NCBI GenBank assembly: GCA_021209875.1
Contig: JAGYVD010000002.1
Coordinates: 806,001-870,000 of the forward strand
DNA: 64,000 nucleotides
Direction: 5' to 3'
Source of the DNA: Rosellinia necatrix
Taxonomy: Eukaryota; Ascomycota; Sordariomycetes; Xylariales; Xylariaceae
The position numbers were made by a program, and so were the translations under genes. Under the pieces are notes generated by a model. It saw only the letters and a list, made by a program, of their open reading frames with translations. It was not told the DNA's origin and searched no databases. Each line of letters begins with the position of its first letter. Within the stretch, counting starts at the first letter, position 1. Of this stretch, positions 48,894 to 60,775 are shown piece by piece.

Positions 48894-49078
48894 TAGTATG
48901 GTTTACTAAGGGTAGTGTGGTATTGAGTCTGTAAAAGTGTGATGTAGAATTAAAGAAGGAAGGGCTTCTGGTCCCGCAGGGACCAGAAGCCTTAGGCTAG
49001 TACCTTATCTAATCTACACAATCCTTATCTAGCTAGCTGCGCTAGCTAGATAAGGAGCCCCCCTTCCTGACTGTGTCA
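48894..49078 (+). mobile_element. Element B copy 3 (complete), perfect target duplication
   Basis: 185 bp, TAGTATGG to CTGTGTCA, with TAAAA on both sides (48889-48893 and 49079-49083). Two long perfect hairpins: a 13-bp stem at 48963-48991 (GGCTTCTGGTCCC, loop GCA) and a 15-bp stem at 49023-49055 (CCTTATCTAGCTAGC, loop TGC). The other strand runs TGACACAG...CATACTA. A 5-bp duplication points to LTR-type integration; the short size and the palindromes also recall a MITE. Confidence 0.88.
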
Positions 49079-49083
49079 TAAAA

Positions 49084-49211
49084 AATACATTTTAAAACTT
49101 AAATATAATTTATAATAATTTATTTAATTTAAAACAATAATATAGTTAAAATTTTATAAATAAATATAATAAACTATTATAATTTATATTACTAATAGTT
49201 TTAAAAATAAC
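49084..49211. other. AT-rich spacer
   Basis: RIP-like sequence, no feature. Confidence 0.5.
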
Positions 49212-49336
49212 TTATATTATTATATAAGAAAAGAAAACTTTTCGCTTGGTCAGTCGCCAGCTACTCGCTTCTTTTATATACAGTATTCTGGCCCGTGCCC
49301 TAGTGGGGTCCTTAGGTTAGAACTAGTTCCGTGACA
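49212..49336 (+). repeat. Dispersed repeat H, copy 2
   Basis: Matches 10048-10175. The right half is less mutated here (TATTCTGGCCCGTGCCC) and ends CCGTGACA. It directly abuts the hAT fragment. Confidence 0.65.
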
Positions 49337-49640
49337 ACCGGTGACCTAGTTGGGATAGCTTTCCGCTACAGAAGAGATAAGGCACTCGAGAAGTTCGCGG
49401 AAGCGATATAATGGCCAACAAAGCTAAAGGGGAGGTTGCTGGTAACAATAAGCTCGACTGGCATTCGCTGTAAGCGGCGTCGATCGAAGCTACGGACGAT
49501 GTTATTCGCAAGCTGTTGCTGCTCTGGCTGTTGTGGATCGAGCATGAAGATCGAAGTTATCGACGATTGACCGGCGATACCCTCATCTTGTAACTGCGCA
49601 TGATACTTTTTCCTACCCCCCGGCGCACTGAGCGATGGTT
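49337..49640 (-). pseudogene. hAT-type transposase, N-terminal fragment
   Basis: A bottom-strand frame reads APGGRKKYHAQLQDEGI, SSITSIFMLDPQQPEQ, then LQRMPVELIVTSNLPFSFVG. It then needs a frame change to continue as YRFRELLECLISSVAES and back as YPTRSPVV. The succession SNLPFSFV...FRELL...(Y)PTRS is typical of the part of hAT transposases just ahead of the catalytic domain. No catalytic region follows: repeat H cuts it off. Stop codons and frame changes show it is dead. The assignment rests on this motif only. Confidence 0.5.
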
Positions 49641-50951
49641 TCTAAACGGCGGTGATGCTTTTTACTTAGCAGACACACGGCTAACAGGATACTAAGAGTA
49701 TCTCATCTACCCTTCCGAGACCCTCTTTGCCGGTTATTATGTGATCAAGAAAGGGGGCAGGGGAATATGACAGCCTTCTCATCATCTGCCCTTTCCTTCG
49801 CCCGGTTCTATCTCATAATCTCACTGCCAAAGCGAGAATTGACAAAGTGCAGATATAATGTGCTGTGGTGGGGGCATACAAGTGGCAGAGGAAGCAGAGC
49901 TGTTTATATCATCTAAACAGTTCATGTTTTCTGAAGTGCGTTTTGCTGAAGCCCCAGCCGCGACAAGCAGGTGTTCGATGGCATACAATGATTTCCCAGC
50001 CTCATTCTTGTAGGCGTATTGGTGTCATTAAGAATACAACATCGATAGCGTTATACTCACCGCTCCTGCTGCCTTGATGACCGAAGTAATGAGTTGGTTT
50101 GGTAGGCAGTTTGGCATGACATTAGGAGAGTAAAATAGGGCATTGAAATATACAGGTTACTCATGGTGGCTCAAACAATGGTAGGGAAATTCAATATAGA
50201 AGAGTTTGAAGATAAATATTAGAGTATTTATAATGCATGCATACCTCAGTCAACCAGGCAACTTGGCCCTCAACTTTGAGGTCGACGATTAAGGCGTGGT
50301 ATCCTAGGTTGGGCAAGCCCATTAATAGCGTATCATAATCCCTTGCCAATCCTATAGGCTAGGGTACCGGATCTATAGAATTCTGAGTCGAGAGGTTGAA
50401 CGTGCCTTAAAGTCATAGGATATAATCACTTGTTAATCCCATTCGCATGATCATCTCACAGATCATTGGCGTCCTTAGAGTGAGCATGAGTGTTAAGTTC
50501 TGCAGGCGCGCGCTTATACAATCATTCCTCGAGAATCGTAGTCGCACCCGTTGTTTTGCGCTTCAAGAAAGGAATGTATAACTAAATAGATACGATGGGA
50601 AGAGTGTGTGCGGAGCTGAAATGAAAGTGCGAAGAAGCGTGTTGGAAGAAAACAAGTTCACATTTGGTTCTGAGAACTTGATTGTCCCCCAGGGCTGCCC
50701 TCTAAAAATTCGACGACCCAAAAGAGATTGCGAGCGCGGTTTCGTTAGGACTGGCCTCACCCCGTTCCCATCTATAAGCATATATACATACATACCGCCC
50801 CTATATATAATATAAGGAATCAAACAAAAAATGACCGTCTTGTCGTGTCGTGACGCAAAAGATCGCTATGCCAACCAAATAAAAAAGATGTAAAAATAAA
50901 AACAGAATTCCCGGCTCTATATGAGAAAGACTGAATGGAATAGAGGTCTAT
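49641..50951. other. Intergenic region, no recognised gene
   Basis: GC-intermediate, unmutated DNA. Several frames of 60-86 codons overlap on both strands (for example 49865-50077 and 50563-50823), and none has a family motif. The right end must contain the 3' UTR of the MFS gene. Confidence 0.4.
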
Positions 50952-52998
50952 TTAAACCTGCTCTTTCTTCTCTGGCGCCTTGTTGGCCGCGACGCCCTTG
51001 GCCGCCGCGACGTGCTGGGCCCTGAGCTTGGCCATGGTCTCCGTGGCCTCGGCAGCGTACTTGCACTTGGCCCGGATCCTGGCACCATACTTCATGAAGA
51101 GGAAGGGGAATGGAACGAAGACGAGGGAGAGGAAGGCGGGAACGGAGCTTCCCCAGTGGATGCCTAAATTCTGGTAGAGAGGGGTGGTGAAGAGAGGGAA
51201 AGCTGCGCCGAAGAGAGAACGCAGGATGGAGCTGCCGGCAATGACGGAAGCAGCAAAGATTGTGTCTGTTGGGGGGGGGAAACGGTAAGCATGATTGGTC
51301 GGACAGGCAGACAGTAGAAAAGGATAGAATACGACTTACAAGAATCGATAAGGTAGTTCTGCGAGCTGAGGAAGACGCTGACCAGGCCAGCGCCAAACAC
51401 ACCAGATGCGAAGATGGGGACGATCCAGTGGATCTCGGGTCCGTTGGTCCAGGCGAAGACGAACAGTCCGATGGGGAGGAGCACGCTGCCGATGAGGGCG
51501 AGCGGCAGACGGGCCTCGGGGACGGGGGCGCCGCCGTTGGCCTCGCACACCCTCCGGTACCGCACCTGGTCGAAGAAGAAGCAGCCGACGGAGATGGCGG
51601 TGCCGACGGCGATGCCGAGGAAGGCCAGGCCGCTGACGCCCTGGGACCAGTCGCGCAGGTTGTCGAAGATGATGGGGAAGGCGGCGAACATGAGGTAGAG
51701 GGTGCCGTAGATGACGGCCAGGTAGAGGGACAGCAGCGTGACGATGGGCTCGCGGAAGAGCAGGACCCAGGGGCGCACGAGCGCGATGGCGAACTGCTGG
51801 GCGGCCGTCTTCTTGGGCCGGCCGACCTCGAGCTTCGAGATGTAGCAGTGGCCGGTGGCCTTGGACAGGCCGACGGCGCGCTTGCGCAGCAGCACGGGCG
51901 CGTACGTTTCCGGGACGTACAGGGCCACGGCGATCCAGACGACGCCCGTGAAGGCCGCCATCAGGCCCTCCACCCAGCGCCACCCGGCCGCCTGGCCGAG
52001 GAAGCCGCCGGCGATCGGCCCGATGGCCGGCCCCAGGAACGGGGCCATGGCGAAGAGCGCGCCCGCGAAGCCTCTCTCCTTGGCGTCGAACATGTCGGCG
52101 ATGACGCCGCCGGAGTTGGTCAGCGGGGAACTGCCGAAGGCGCCGGCGAGGAAGCGCAGGACAGCGAGCGTGGTGACGTTTTTAGCCGCGCAAGTGCCGG
52201 CGTTTAAAGCCGTCAGGGCGGCGTACTAGGGTAGGGTCGTGTGTGTTAGTGGTGCCCAATAAAATTGGGAGAAGGAGAAAAAAAAAGGGGGATGGGGTAA
52301 ACACCGGAACACCGGGTTACACGGAAAGATGTTGATCATCATCATCATCATCATGCGCCTCACTTACAGAGATGAAAAAAGTAATTTGTCGGCCAAACAT
52401 TTCACCTAAAGGCGCCCAAAATACGGGACTGTAAACTCCCACATCAGCCCAACTTATCCCACAGACACACACACACACACACACCATTACTGGAAGATGA
52501 GAGAATGTCATACCCAACGGCGAAACCCAGGACAAAGAGAGAGATGCCGGAGATGGCGAGCTCGGGCGACGTGATGCGGAATTCGTCCACGATCTCGCCC
52601 ACGGCGGACGAGTAGGCGGTCGAAACGAAGGCGACGGCCAGCACGGCGATGGCCTTGAACACGGTGATGGACCATTTGTACCATCCCGGGAATAAGAACG
52701 GGTTGCGCGAGTCGTCGGGGAGGAAGTCGACCACGAAGGGGTCCTCAGGCGTGCCTTGGCCCTTGTAATTATATGCTAAGACGGCGGGGGTGATGCAGGC
52801 GTGGTCGAACTGGCGCCGCCACCACGATACCTCGTTGCTGGGCGGCGGGGGCTCGACGACCTCCTCATCCTCCAACGGCTCCGGGTCGGCGAGTGTGACC
52901 GCCGAGGTCGAGAATTGCTGATTGGGGAAAATGCGCTCCTGCTTCGTCGCCGTCGTCGCCGCCGACGCCGTTGGCGTTGTTGGTCTTGGTGCCGCCAT
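50952..52998 (-). CDS. DHA1-family MFS transporter (drug/polyamine type), intact
   Basis: Four exons: 52998-52514, 52428-52368, 52225-51340 and 51265-50952, which join to 581 residues. The introns are 85, 142 and 74 nt with GTATGA/GTAAGT donors and AG acceptors. Residues 1-100 are cytosolic, Pro/Glu-rich, with WWRR at 59-62 and a FLFPGWYKW lead-in to the first membrane helix (about 110-133). Exon 2 completes the second helix and the GEMFGRQ loop (motif A). Exon 3 holds further helices, DMFDAKERG, the motif C-like GPAIGPIAGGFLG, WRWVEG and PETY. Exon 4 carries FAASVIAGSSILRSLFGAAF and a charged C-terminus. A proton-driven exporter of drugs or polyamines at the plasma membrane is expected; the substrate cannot be deduced. 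Coding DNA is strongly GC-rich and unmutated. Confidence 0.93.
52465..52484. repeat. (AC)n microsatellite within intron 1 of the MFS gene
   Basis: Ten AC units on the top strand, inside intron 1 (52429-52513). It separates the donor from the likely branch site (GGCTGATG). Confidence 0.9.
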
Positions 52999-55900
52999 GA
53001 TGGGTGAACGAATGAGCCTTTCGCCTGCGAATCGGCTACGGAAAAAAACGGGCGGACCAACACGGGGGGGGAGGGGGAGGGGAATCGAGAATCGGAACCG
53101 GAATCTAAAAAGAAAGTAACCGTAACGTCGAAAAAAAACCAGAAACTGGGGAACGTTGAACTACCGGACCGGCTGGGCGGCGAGGTATTTAAGGCTCTCG
53201 GCATTCCGTTCGACTTAGATGCTGAAGATGGCAGGACAGGGTTGCGCCGTGGGGTACTAGTGTTCGTCTATTTTCTTGGGCCTGTTTCCGTGCATGGCAT
53301 GGGTGTGCTAGCGTTGCCAATTTGAAAGAGGCATTGCTCATCCTCATATCCAGAATCTGTCATAAGTGGTAGGGCCGAGGAGCTGCACACGGATTTATGC
53401 AAACGGCCATGTCTCCCAGGACTCCCAATTCCTCTCTCTTTGGCCTCCGGAACTAGCATCGGCACCAATGCAGACCCGTGGGATTTGTGAGACTTACGAG
53501 ACTTAGGAGACTTATGCACATTATGTATTACAGTACAGTACAAACAATGGTGCACAAGCGGACAAGTGGACAAGTGGACAAGTGGACGAGTGCACAAGTG
53601 CACAAGTATGTAACTAACTATCTATGTAGACTACACTACACGCTTTGCTCCTCCTGAGCACGCCTTTTTCAAAAGAGTAAGCTTATTATTTATTTGCGAG
53701 TTGGCTCTGCCAAGGACGGGTAACACCCAGACGCGATAAGGTACTCAACTTCCCCCCTTGTACCGATGTGACGCTGGTAATCGCGATGCTACCCCCGACA
53801 CGAATCGCGGGGTTTGGCACCTATAGGATGAAGGCACGAGGGCTCCGAGTAGACCTGATGCCCCCGCGAGTTGTCTAAACGAGCATTGTTCGCGATTGTT
53901 GCTGCGCGCGGACGGGAAAACCGACGAGACCTCAACTCGACTTCAGCGGCTCTTCAGGAGGTACCTGGGCTAGCATCCTCGGTATCAAGCCAGTTGACAA
54001 ATATGTAAGAGAGTGGGGCGCCTGCATCATCTAATTCCCCAATCCGGAAGTCCTCATACAAGGGCGGGCCAATCACCACGCGCTGATGGAGATCGGACGG
54101 AATTGCCACGATTAGAGGGAAGAAGCCCACTAGGACGCTATTAATATACCATAGTTAGCCGTACTAAGTAAGCAAGCTATGCTCGCTCAGCTACTACAGT
54201 CTGAAGGGGCAGTGATTAGCTAGTGGACGATCGACCACCGCCTCAGAGTAGTCAGCTCATGCGTTCGAAACATGGACAGATTAGTTCTCTGCATGAGCCT
54301 CGTGCACACCCTGTCCACCCAAACCAGATACGGGCAAATCCTTGAAAATCTCTGTTGGGGCAGACGGACTTGTGGATGGACCACATACGGTGGTTAGCAG
54401 TATCTATTGCAATACAGTACCTACCTACCTACACTAACAGTGCAGATTCGCTAGACCGGCACGCACATTTCGTAAAACCTCAGATGCAGCCCGCTCTCGA
54501 TCCGACCACACAAGCTTTTTAGGGGAGATAAGTACGACGCTACTACCTAGCTAGCGGCCTAATTATACCTAATTACATAGTGTAGTAGTAGTAATGGTCG
54601 CCAGGTGGAGGGGCTTACGCGAGAGGCGTCGGGACGGCCGCGACAACCGAAAACAAAAGAGTCCGAGTGTCAATATAAATAATCCCCCCCATGCTCCAAC
54701 TTCCCCCTCCTTCCAAGTAGGTCTTGAGACGTGAATTCGCCTGTCATTATCGACTGAGGGTGAAGCCAGAAAGAAATCTGGCACACGTCTGCCACAATAG
54801 ACTGTCTGCCCGTGCACTTTGGCCAGCCCGTGTCATTTGTAATTTCTGGTTTCGACTTATGAAATGTGGCGGGGCCGGCGTTTCCCGATTGGGAGACCGA
54901 CACATTCCCGTTCGCATCTCGGCTCTTATACAACATTTATATGCGCCGTGGCTGTTACAGCCGTTTTCATCCGTTTTACCGTTCAAGACGACATGGGACA
55001 TCATATTGGATTGTCAGCTTTTTACCCCAATTGAAGCGCTCTGAAAGTGTAAGGAAGTATTGAAAACCCTAGGGCCAATTCTGGTGGTTTCAGTGCCATG
55101 CCACCTAGCTTAACCACGGTCTAAGCTCTAAGCGGGACTCTGCTGTATCCGCAAGTGTACTAGCATTAGTTACCACAAAATATACCTTAGACCGTAATTA
55201 ACAGGAAGCGGCCATTTTCGCTTACAGCCCAGATCCATCTACAACCAGTCAGCTTGACCAACAGCAAACTCATCGCATAGTGCAATGCTGAATTCTTTCA
55301 TGTTTAAAGCTTTCACAGTTTAGATATAATAATGGCAATCTGTTAGAAATTAGATGCCTGCCAGCGCCACCAATTGAGCAAGGCAAGGTCTCATAGTGCT
55401 TTTAGTTCTTGACTTTATCTCATTATGGTAGCTCAGTGGAGACCAACCGCAGTGAGCATAAGCAGGAGACCGGCATGAAGAAGCCGAACACAGCTGTGAA
55501 ACCAGGTATAAAATTTAATCATTTCATGTGACCGATATCAATCGGGGGGTGTAAGAGCGACTTACCTTTTAGTTGTGCGGCCCCATAGATGATCTTATGT
55601 GTGATCAGCTTCGGCATTCACCAAACCTAAGTCGCCGAGCGCAATAGATGTAAGGCATCGCGCGAAGACGCGATAGCGGACAATTTCAATTGAGTCAATG
55701 CCATGAGCACATCTTGAACTCGATTGAGGAAATATCATAGGCTGCGTCGCATATTTCATTATGAACGACATGTGTAAGCAGGCCTCTACGGTGCTCGCTT
55801 CACCAGCTATCCACAAGAACATATTCATCGGCTTCTCAAGCCCTGGGGAAGTACTCATAATGCTAGGCCGTATATGGAATCATGAAGCCTCTTAAGCTCC

Positions 55901-56498
55901 ATTCCAACTTCATAATTAGCAACCAGCACATTAGAACTCAACTCAACCTACGTCAACCTACGTCAACCTCCCTAAGTCGTGTGCGAAAATGGCTACAGTG
56001 AAAACGCCGGGATGCGTGTTAAAGAGATGGGTTTAGAATGCTGGTCCTGGTGCTCACGATCTGAGAGTTATCATAGGATTGCAATCTCGGGGTGAGATTC
56101 TTATCAACGATCTTCAATTCGTTCGTAAAGTCGAGAGCCTCGAATATTTAGATATGATGTTCATGAGATCTTCATAAATGGTTATGGAGTCTTGCATGAA
56201 TAGCCACGTTCCACCTGATAGTTAGGTCCCGTCATCAATCTATCTCACGTGAAACACATGCTTGCGAGACACAGCAAGGTGAAGGCGACATAGGTCCTAC
56301 CTAATCATCCAATGCCATGTGACGTGCAGGGTCTCATGGTTCTAACTTCTCTACGCCATGTTATAACTACTAGATATATATTTTGTCTTATTCTCAAATT
56401 ACTCAACTACTAGAATATCACAATAAAATGATAACATCGAGATCTTCCAACTGTATTCTCTATGATGCTGGCCTTATTTTATTTGCCGGTCGCTTCCT
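52999..56498. other. 3.5-kb intergenic region, no recognised gene
   Basis: The first 200 bp upstream of the MFS start are the likely promoter (C/T-rich on the bottom strand). The rest has many short overlapping frames without family motifs. A bottom-strand frame of 87 codons at 55595-55858 followed by a GTAAGT near 55.56 kb could be an exon of an unknown gene, but nothing supports it further. Contains a minisatellite (53553-53608) and ACCT runs near 54420. Confidence 0.45.
53553..53608. repeat. 8-bp minisatellite, seven units
   Basis: Seven consecutive units of the form (G/C)AC(A/G)AG(T/C)(G/A), three of them exactly GACAAGTG. Non-coding. Confidence 0.85.
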
Positions 56499-57266
56499 TT
56501 ACACACACATCACATCCCGCGCATCCATAAGCGAAACATACCGGGCCGGATATCGCTTGGTTTTAGTGATTTTTCCGTTCTCGTCTTTGTCCACAGTCCA
56601 TATATACTGATCCGAGAACCAGTTCCCCTCTTCCTCGGTAAGGGGAATAAATAATCGACCGGGGCTTCTTAGCTGCTCGACGAGCTCGTCGTGTAGTTGG
56701 ATGGCGGCGGCGCCGACATGTATAGCGTCCCAGCCGTCATCGTTGCCCGGCGGGGATCCGTCCGCGCGATTGGATCCGGACAAGCCTTTGCGCCCGTCGC
56801 CAAGGCGGAAGCAGGCGCGGTTCGAATCAAGCAGGGCGGCACTACGTTCGGATTTGCGCATGTTGGCCTCCCCTAAATTCCTCAGCTCCTCGATATGCTC
56901 GAGCCCCACGACGACGCCCGTCTCGCCAGCAAGCTCGGAAAATATGTCAACTAAGAACCCGCTTCCACTTCCTATATCCAGGATTCTTCGTTTTCTCCCA
57001 CTGACTCCGACCACGGGCGCTTCGCCCTCAATGCCCTGCTTGCTAACACTCGGCAACACGTATGGCAGCAGTAACTCCACTGCTTTAGCATGCATGCTGG
57101 GGGCGCTTATCGTGGACTGATGACTCAATACTTGGGGTTTGTCATCGTATGCGTCTTTCGGGGCATATTGGCCGCGGTCTACTTCGAGGAATGCCGATCT
57201 AACAGCTGGTTGGTTGATAAGCCTTTGGCTGCATAGATAGTTGACAAGAGACTCGTTGGAATCCAT
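56499..57266 (-). CDS. Protein-L-isoaspartate O-methyltransferase (PCMT), intact
   Basis: Single exon, 255 residues from ATG 57266, close to the usual length. The enzyme transfers methyl from S-adenosylmethionine to L-isoaspartyl residues in aged proteins so they can revert to aspartate; it acts mainly in the cytosol. The start region SLVNYLCSQRLI and VDRGQY, then the substrate loop STISAPSMHA (51-60), the AdoMet motif LDIGSGSGFLV (96-106), the acidic GLEHIEEL (121-128), GDGRKG (156-161), AIHVGAAA (181-188) and the late PGRLFIPL are all in family order. An insert of about 12 residues (GSNRADGSPPGN) precedes WDAIHVGA. No neighbour suggests an operon-like function. No RIP. Confidence 0.95.
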   Translation of the reverse strand: MDSNESLVNYLCSQRLINQPAVRSAFLEVDRGQYAPKDAYDDKPQVLSHQSTISAPSMHAKAVELLLPYVLPSVSKQGIEGEAPVVGVSGRKRRILDIGSGSGFLVDIFSELAGETGVVVGLEHIEELRNLGEANMRKSERSAALLDSNRACFRLGDGRKGLSGSNRADGSPPGNDDGWDAIHVGAAAIQLHDELVEQLRSPGRLFIPLTEEEGNWFSDQYIWTVDKDENGKITKTKRYPARYVSLMDARDVMCV

Positions 57267-60200
57267 GGCCTTTGGTTGATGTATAATACAGTATTGGTAA
57301 CGCGTGTATCTTTCTCCCGGGAGCCGTAGATACGCTGTGTTGATAGATGAAGAAAATGATAGACCGAGAGAATCTTGTGAATAGTCTAAAGGATATTAAG
57401 ACCTAGCCAAATATTCCTCAAATGGTATTAGCTTTAGGTATTAATCTGTGTATTATGAGTAGATATCTCGCCACATTAGCAACTAGGGAGAGTTGCCATG
57501 GCTAACCGCGTCTTTAGGGTAGGACAGCTTGGAGAATGGGAAGGGGATACAATAAATTGTCTTTCCTGTTTACACGTCATTGAAACAAGTATACAAACGT
57601 TTTGTTACACCCCATATAAGACCTCCCCCAGCCCCATACTGAGTTTGCCCAAAGCCAACAGCTCATAATATAATCAACTTTAGATATATACCCAAATATT
57701 AACAAAGGGATGGTGGTCAGCCTTGTATCCAAACATGGTACTTTAACTAGCGAGAAGCGGCAAAGACTTTGAGTGTGTGCAACAAACGCTAGTGTCTAAC
57801 TGGTCGAGCGGTATAATCCCATCCCCAAATATCGTGTTCTTGGGTCTCACGAACTGAGCTCTTTGCCGTGGACGACCATCGAAGCAAGGGATAACGCTTC
57901 ATGTCATGCGATGGCATTAAAGTTGTCGTAGACACGAAGCTATTGTCCTCCTCCACGTCAACAAAGCAATCGGTCTGTCACCGTGATAAAAGCATATGGC
58001 CTCTGCTATAAAGGGGCTAGATTGCTGACGACATATGCTCTATTTTCTGAGGTTCCTTCAGCCAAATAACCAACGCAAAAACCGACCGTCCAAAATCTCA
58101 CTCACGACGTTCCGCTTTGGCTTGATCCTCCCTCAAGCATTACATCCGATAGTGGGTAATTAATTACCCCCGGAACTTCCCTTAGATGAAAACTCACGAT
58201 AGGATTCGAACGTCTAGCAATGTGCGATGTTATCTACGAAGTCTGTACCTCCTGTCGGAGGCAAATCGGGCCCGCGGAGCCACGGCTTTGCAACGACAGA
58301 CCTAATTGCAAGGGTCCCGTCTATCGCCCCTTCACCAATGGAAACTATTGCCGCCGGTGTTTCCCGGGGTCCAACTAAGATGGAATATTTGTGTTGGTTA
58401 ACAAGAATCGGGACGAAGGGATTTCAGGGATGGCGTAGCGATAAAGCCAGCCCCTTCTAGTTTCACGACTATGGCCAAGGACGACGTACCTTGCAATAAA
58501 TAGTTTTTGGGATGTGTGGAAAATGAAGATAGCACAAAATAATACATGATAGTCTATCTTTCAACATAATTCCTATCTTTGGCGAGGCGCGCGGACGTTC
58601 TTGGGGTGATGTGATTTATAAGTCGTGTTCAATATCATTAAACCTAGGTAACCGTTCCGAGGTCCGTTTTTCTCTACGTAATTAACTACAGTTAGTGGCC
58701 TACTTACTTAGTTACTCGTAGTAGACATAAGCAGCTTTATGCATGGACGTATGCAACTGGGTTTGTTAGCTTGACGGGTTAGTGACGGTACTAGTACACT
58801 ACTAGAATACCAACTTAGGTAGGTACCGGGTGACTAAAGCCCAGCAGCCGGTGCGCTAAGCCTAATTTCAAGCATATTCTGGAAAAGTGGCAGAATCTAG
58901 AACCTCAACGTGCCTGGGTATGTATGTACCTACCTACCTACCTAGTTACGTACCTAGCGCACGTTTACTTGTATTGGCATCCTACCTCTCAAGATATATG
59001 CCTTAGATGATTTCGATCCAATTCAACATCATGGAGTATTACGTATTTACATCTGTTCGCATCTCGTTCTTACTAGTAAGCACTTGCGACCGGACCACGA
59101 GCATAAAAGCACTTGGGCGAGATGGAAAGATGTGAGACGAAGGAGCAGCAAAATGATGCAATCCCTAGATTAGACTACGCCAGGGAGCGAAGCAGCTACA
59201 CTAAGACGAACTAAATAAATGTGGATTTATTTATATACATTAATGTATATATATGTACATTGGAGCATATAGCCCTAAACGGCTCGGATCAACACAGTCA
59301 ACACAGAAAGTCAACACTTTCTCCATCTTCCTGTCCACTAATTACACTACACCCAGAATATACACATTCGGGTTGTTTTTGTCAGAGTCCACGCGTGTGT
59401 GCGTCAACCACACTCATCTTCCCTTACTGGTTCCCAGTCTGGCGGGATCGTATATAACTCGGAGTAGTTATTATTTGCACAATTCCAGGTATAATTTCAC
59501 GCACCGAGTCTAAAGCTTCAAGTTGCCAAGGCCCCGCCCGACGGATGGCTCGTCCCGGCGTAGGACTATCATAACCAACCACCCGCTGATAAGAGCTCTA
59601 CGTCTGTCCGGCCAAGCCCGCTTAGTATGTCCGTGGCGAGAGAAATGCGGCAAGCAGGATCTTCCGAGCTTGCGCTAACGCATGCTCTGCCGGGCAAATT
59701 TCTTTACATCTCGCACCGACGCACGAGACATCGCCAAGCCTGCCCGTTGTCTAGGTTCGGTGTTACTCGTGTGTGGAAAAGTCCAGCTTTTGCTAGTCGG
59801 CGCGAGGGGGTGGTGCATGACGTTGTTCTGGTGCGGCATCTACGTCCGCTCCCACTGCCGACTTTTGTGTGGTCAGATGCATCCGTCCTACAGAGGAAGA
59901 AGCCCTTCCGTTCCACTCTGCCGAATGACGTTGAACCCGAGAGGCGCGCCTGCACCGGGGCACTTAAGTCTACTTCTACTTGTCACTAGTAGCTCCCCGC
60001 CGCGGACAAACAAGAGGATGCATATTCGCTAGACGCAAGGATTCCAAAGCCTTATCCGGTAGTTTGGGATTTTCCCTGCGGCGGCGGGGGTGCCAAAAGC
60101 GTATCCCCGACGCAATCATGTAAGTATCGCCAAGCTTCTATCCTCACGGCGCATCCAGGTTGGAGACCTCGAGACGGCCGCAATGGGCGTGGCTCCGGAA

Positions 60201-60775
60201 GTGAGTTTCCGCGTGGGCACTTGGCATTGGTCAGGAATGCTCGACGTGGATGCGACAGAAAAAAAAAAAGTGACGGCAGCAGGCAAACACGCATGACACT
60301 GGCCGTATAAGCTTATGATAGAAATGAAGGCAAAAGATTGCGATCGAGTTCTTGACGCGGGAGCCTGCTTGTAAAAGCACTAGGATGAACCGTAGCTAGC
60401 ACCGGCATATCATCGCGATAAGACGCTGGACCTATTCGTGATGTGAGTACCAACATTGTATTACAGCCAAATTATAATATATCTAGGCTAGACGGCTATG
60501 CAAGCGGCTTGCAGTGTTGAACGCTCGGTAGGTGCGGAGGCGTCCGCTGGCTCATCCTGGTGGTGCGGCGGTCCTACCCATCCTGCCTCCACTCGTTGCC
60601 AATATGTCCCCCCTAAGATCCACATACCCTGCCTTGAAGGCCATGGAGGTTTCGGCTTGATCTTTTAGTTATCTATACTATGTAGTCTGAAAGGTTATGT
60701 AATAGATGCGACGGGGGTTGATCATATCCCCTTCATAGTGGATTCCGTACAGACTAAATCTTCTACTACGCAACA
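57267..60775. other. 3.5-kb intergenic region, no recognised gene
   Basis: Unmutated GC-intermediate DNA. Frames up to 120 codons exist (59627-59989, overlapping frames on both strands), but none shows a domain, a coherent splice pattern or an ATG context that I trust. An ACCT tetranucleotide run lies at 58927-58944. The promoter of the PCMT gene lies at the left end. Confidence 0.45.

Noticed and set aside
51260..52207. 315-codon top-strand frame opposite the MFS gene
   Set aside because: Antisense shadow of a GC-rich exon (D/G/E/A-rich); the MFS exons on the other strand explain it.
55420..55510. tRNA-like D-arm (TAGCTCAGTGG)
   Set aside because: No T-arm GTTC motif at the right distance and no acceptor stem pairing.
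55595..55858. 87-codon bottom-strand frame with a nearby GTAAGT
   Set aside because: No recognised domain, no convincing partner exon; kept only as a note in the intergenic entry.
50952..57266. A secondary-metabolite gene cluster around the MFS transporter
   Set aside because: No backbone synthase, oxidase or regulator next to it; the neighbour is a housekeeping repair methyltransferase.
58195..58225. GTTCGAATC T-loop-like sequence on the bottom strand
   Set aside because: The surrounding bases do not form the T-stem or a cloverleaf.
59627..60032. Overlapping frames of 116 and 120 codons
   Set aside because: Overlap each other and a bottom-strand frame, no domain, no intron signals.
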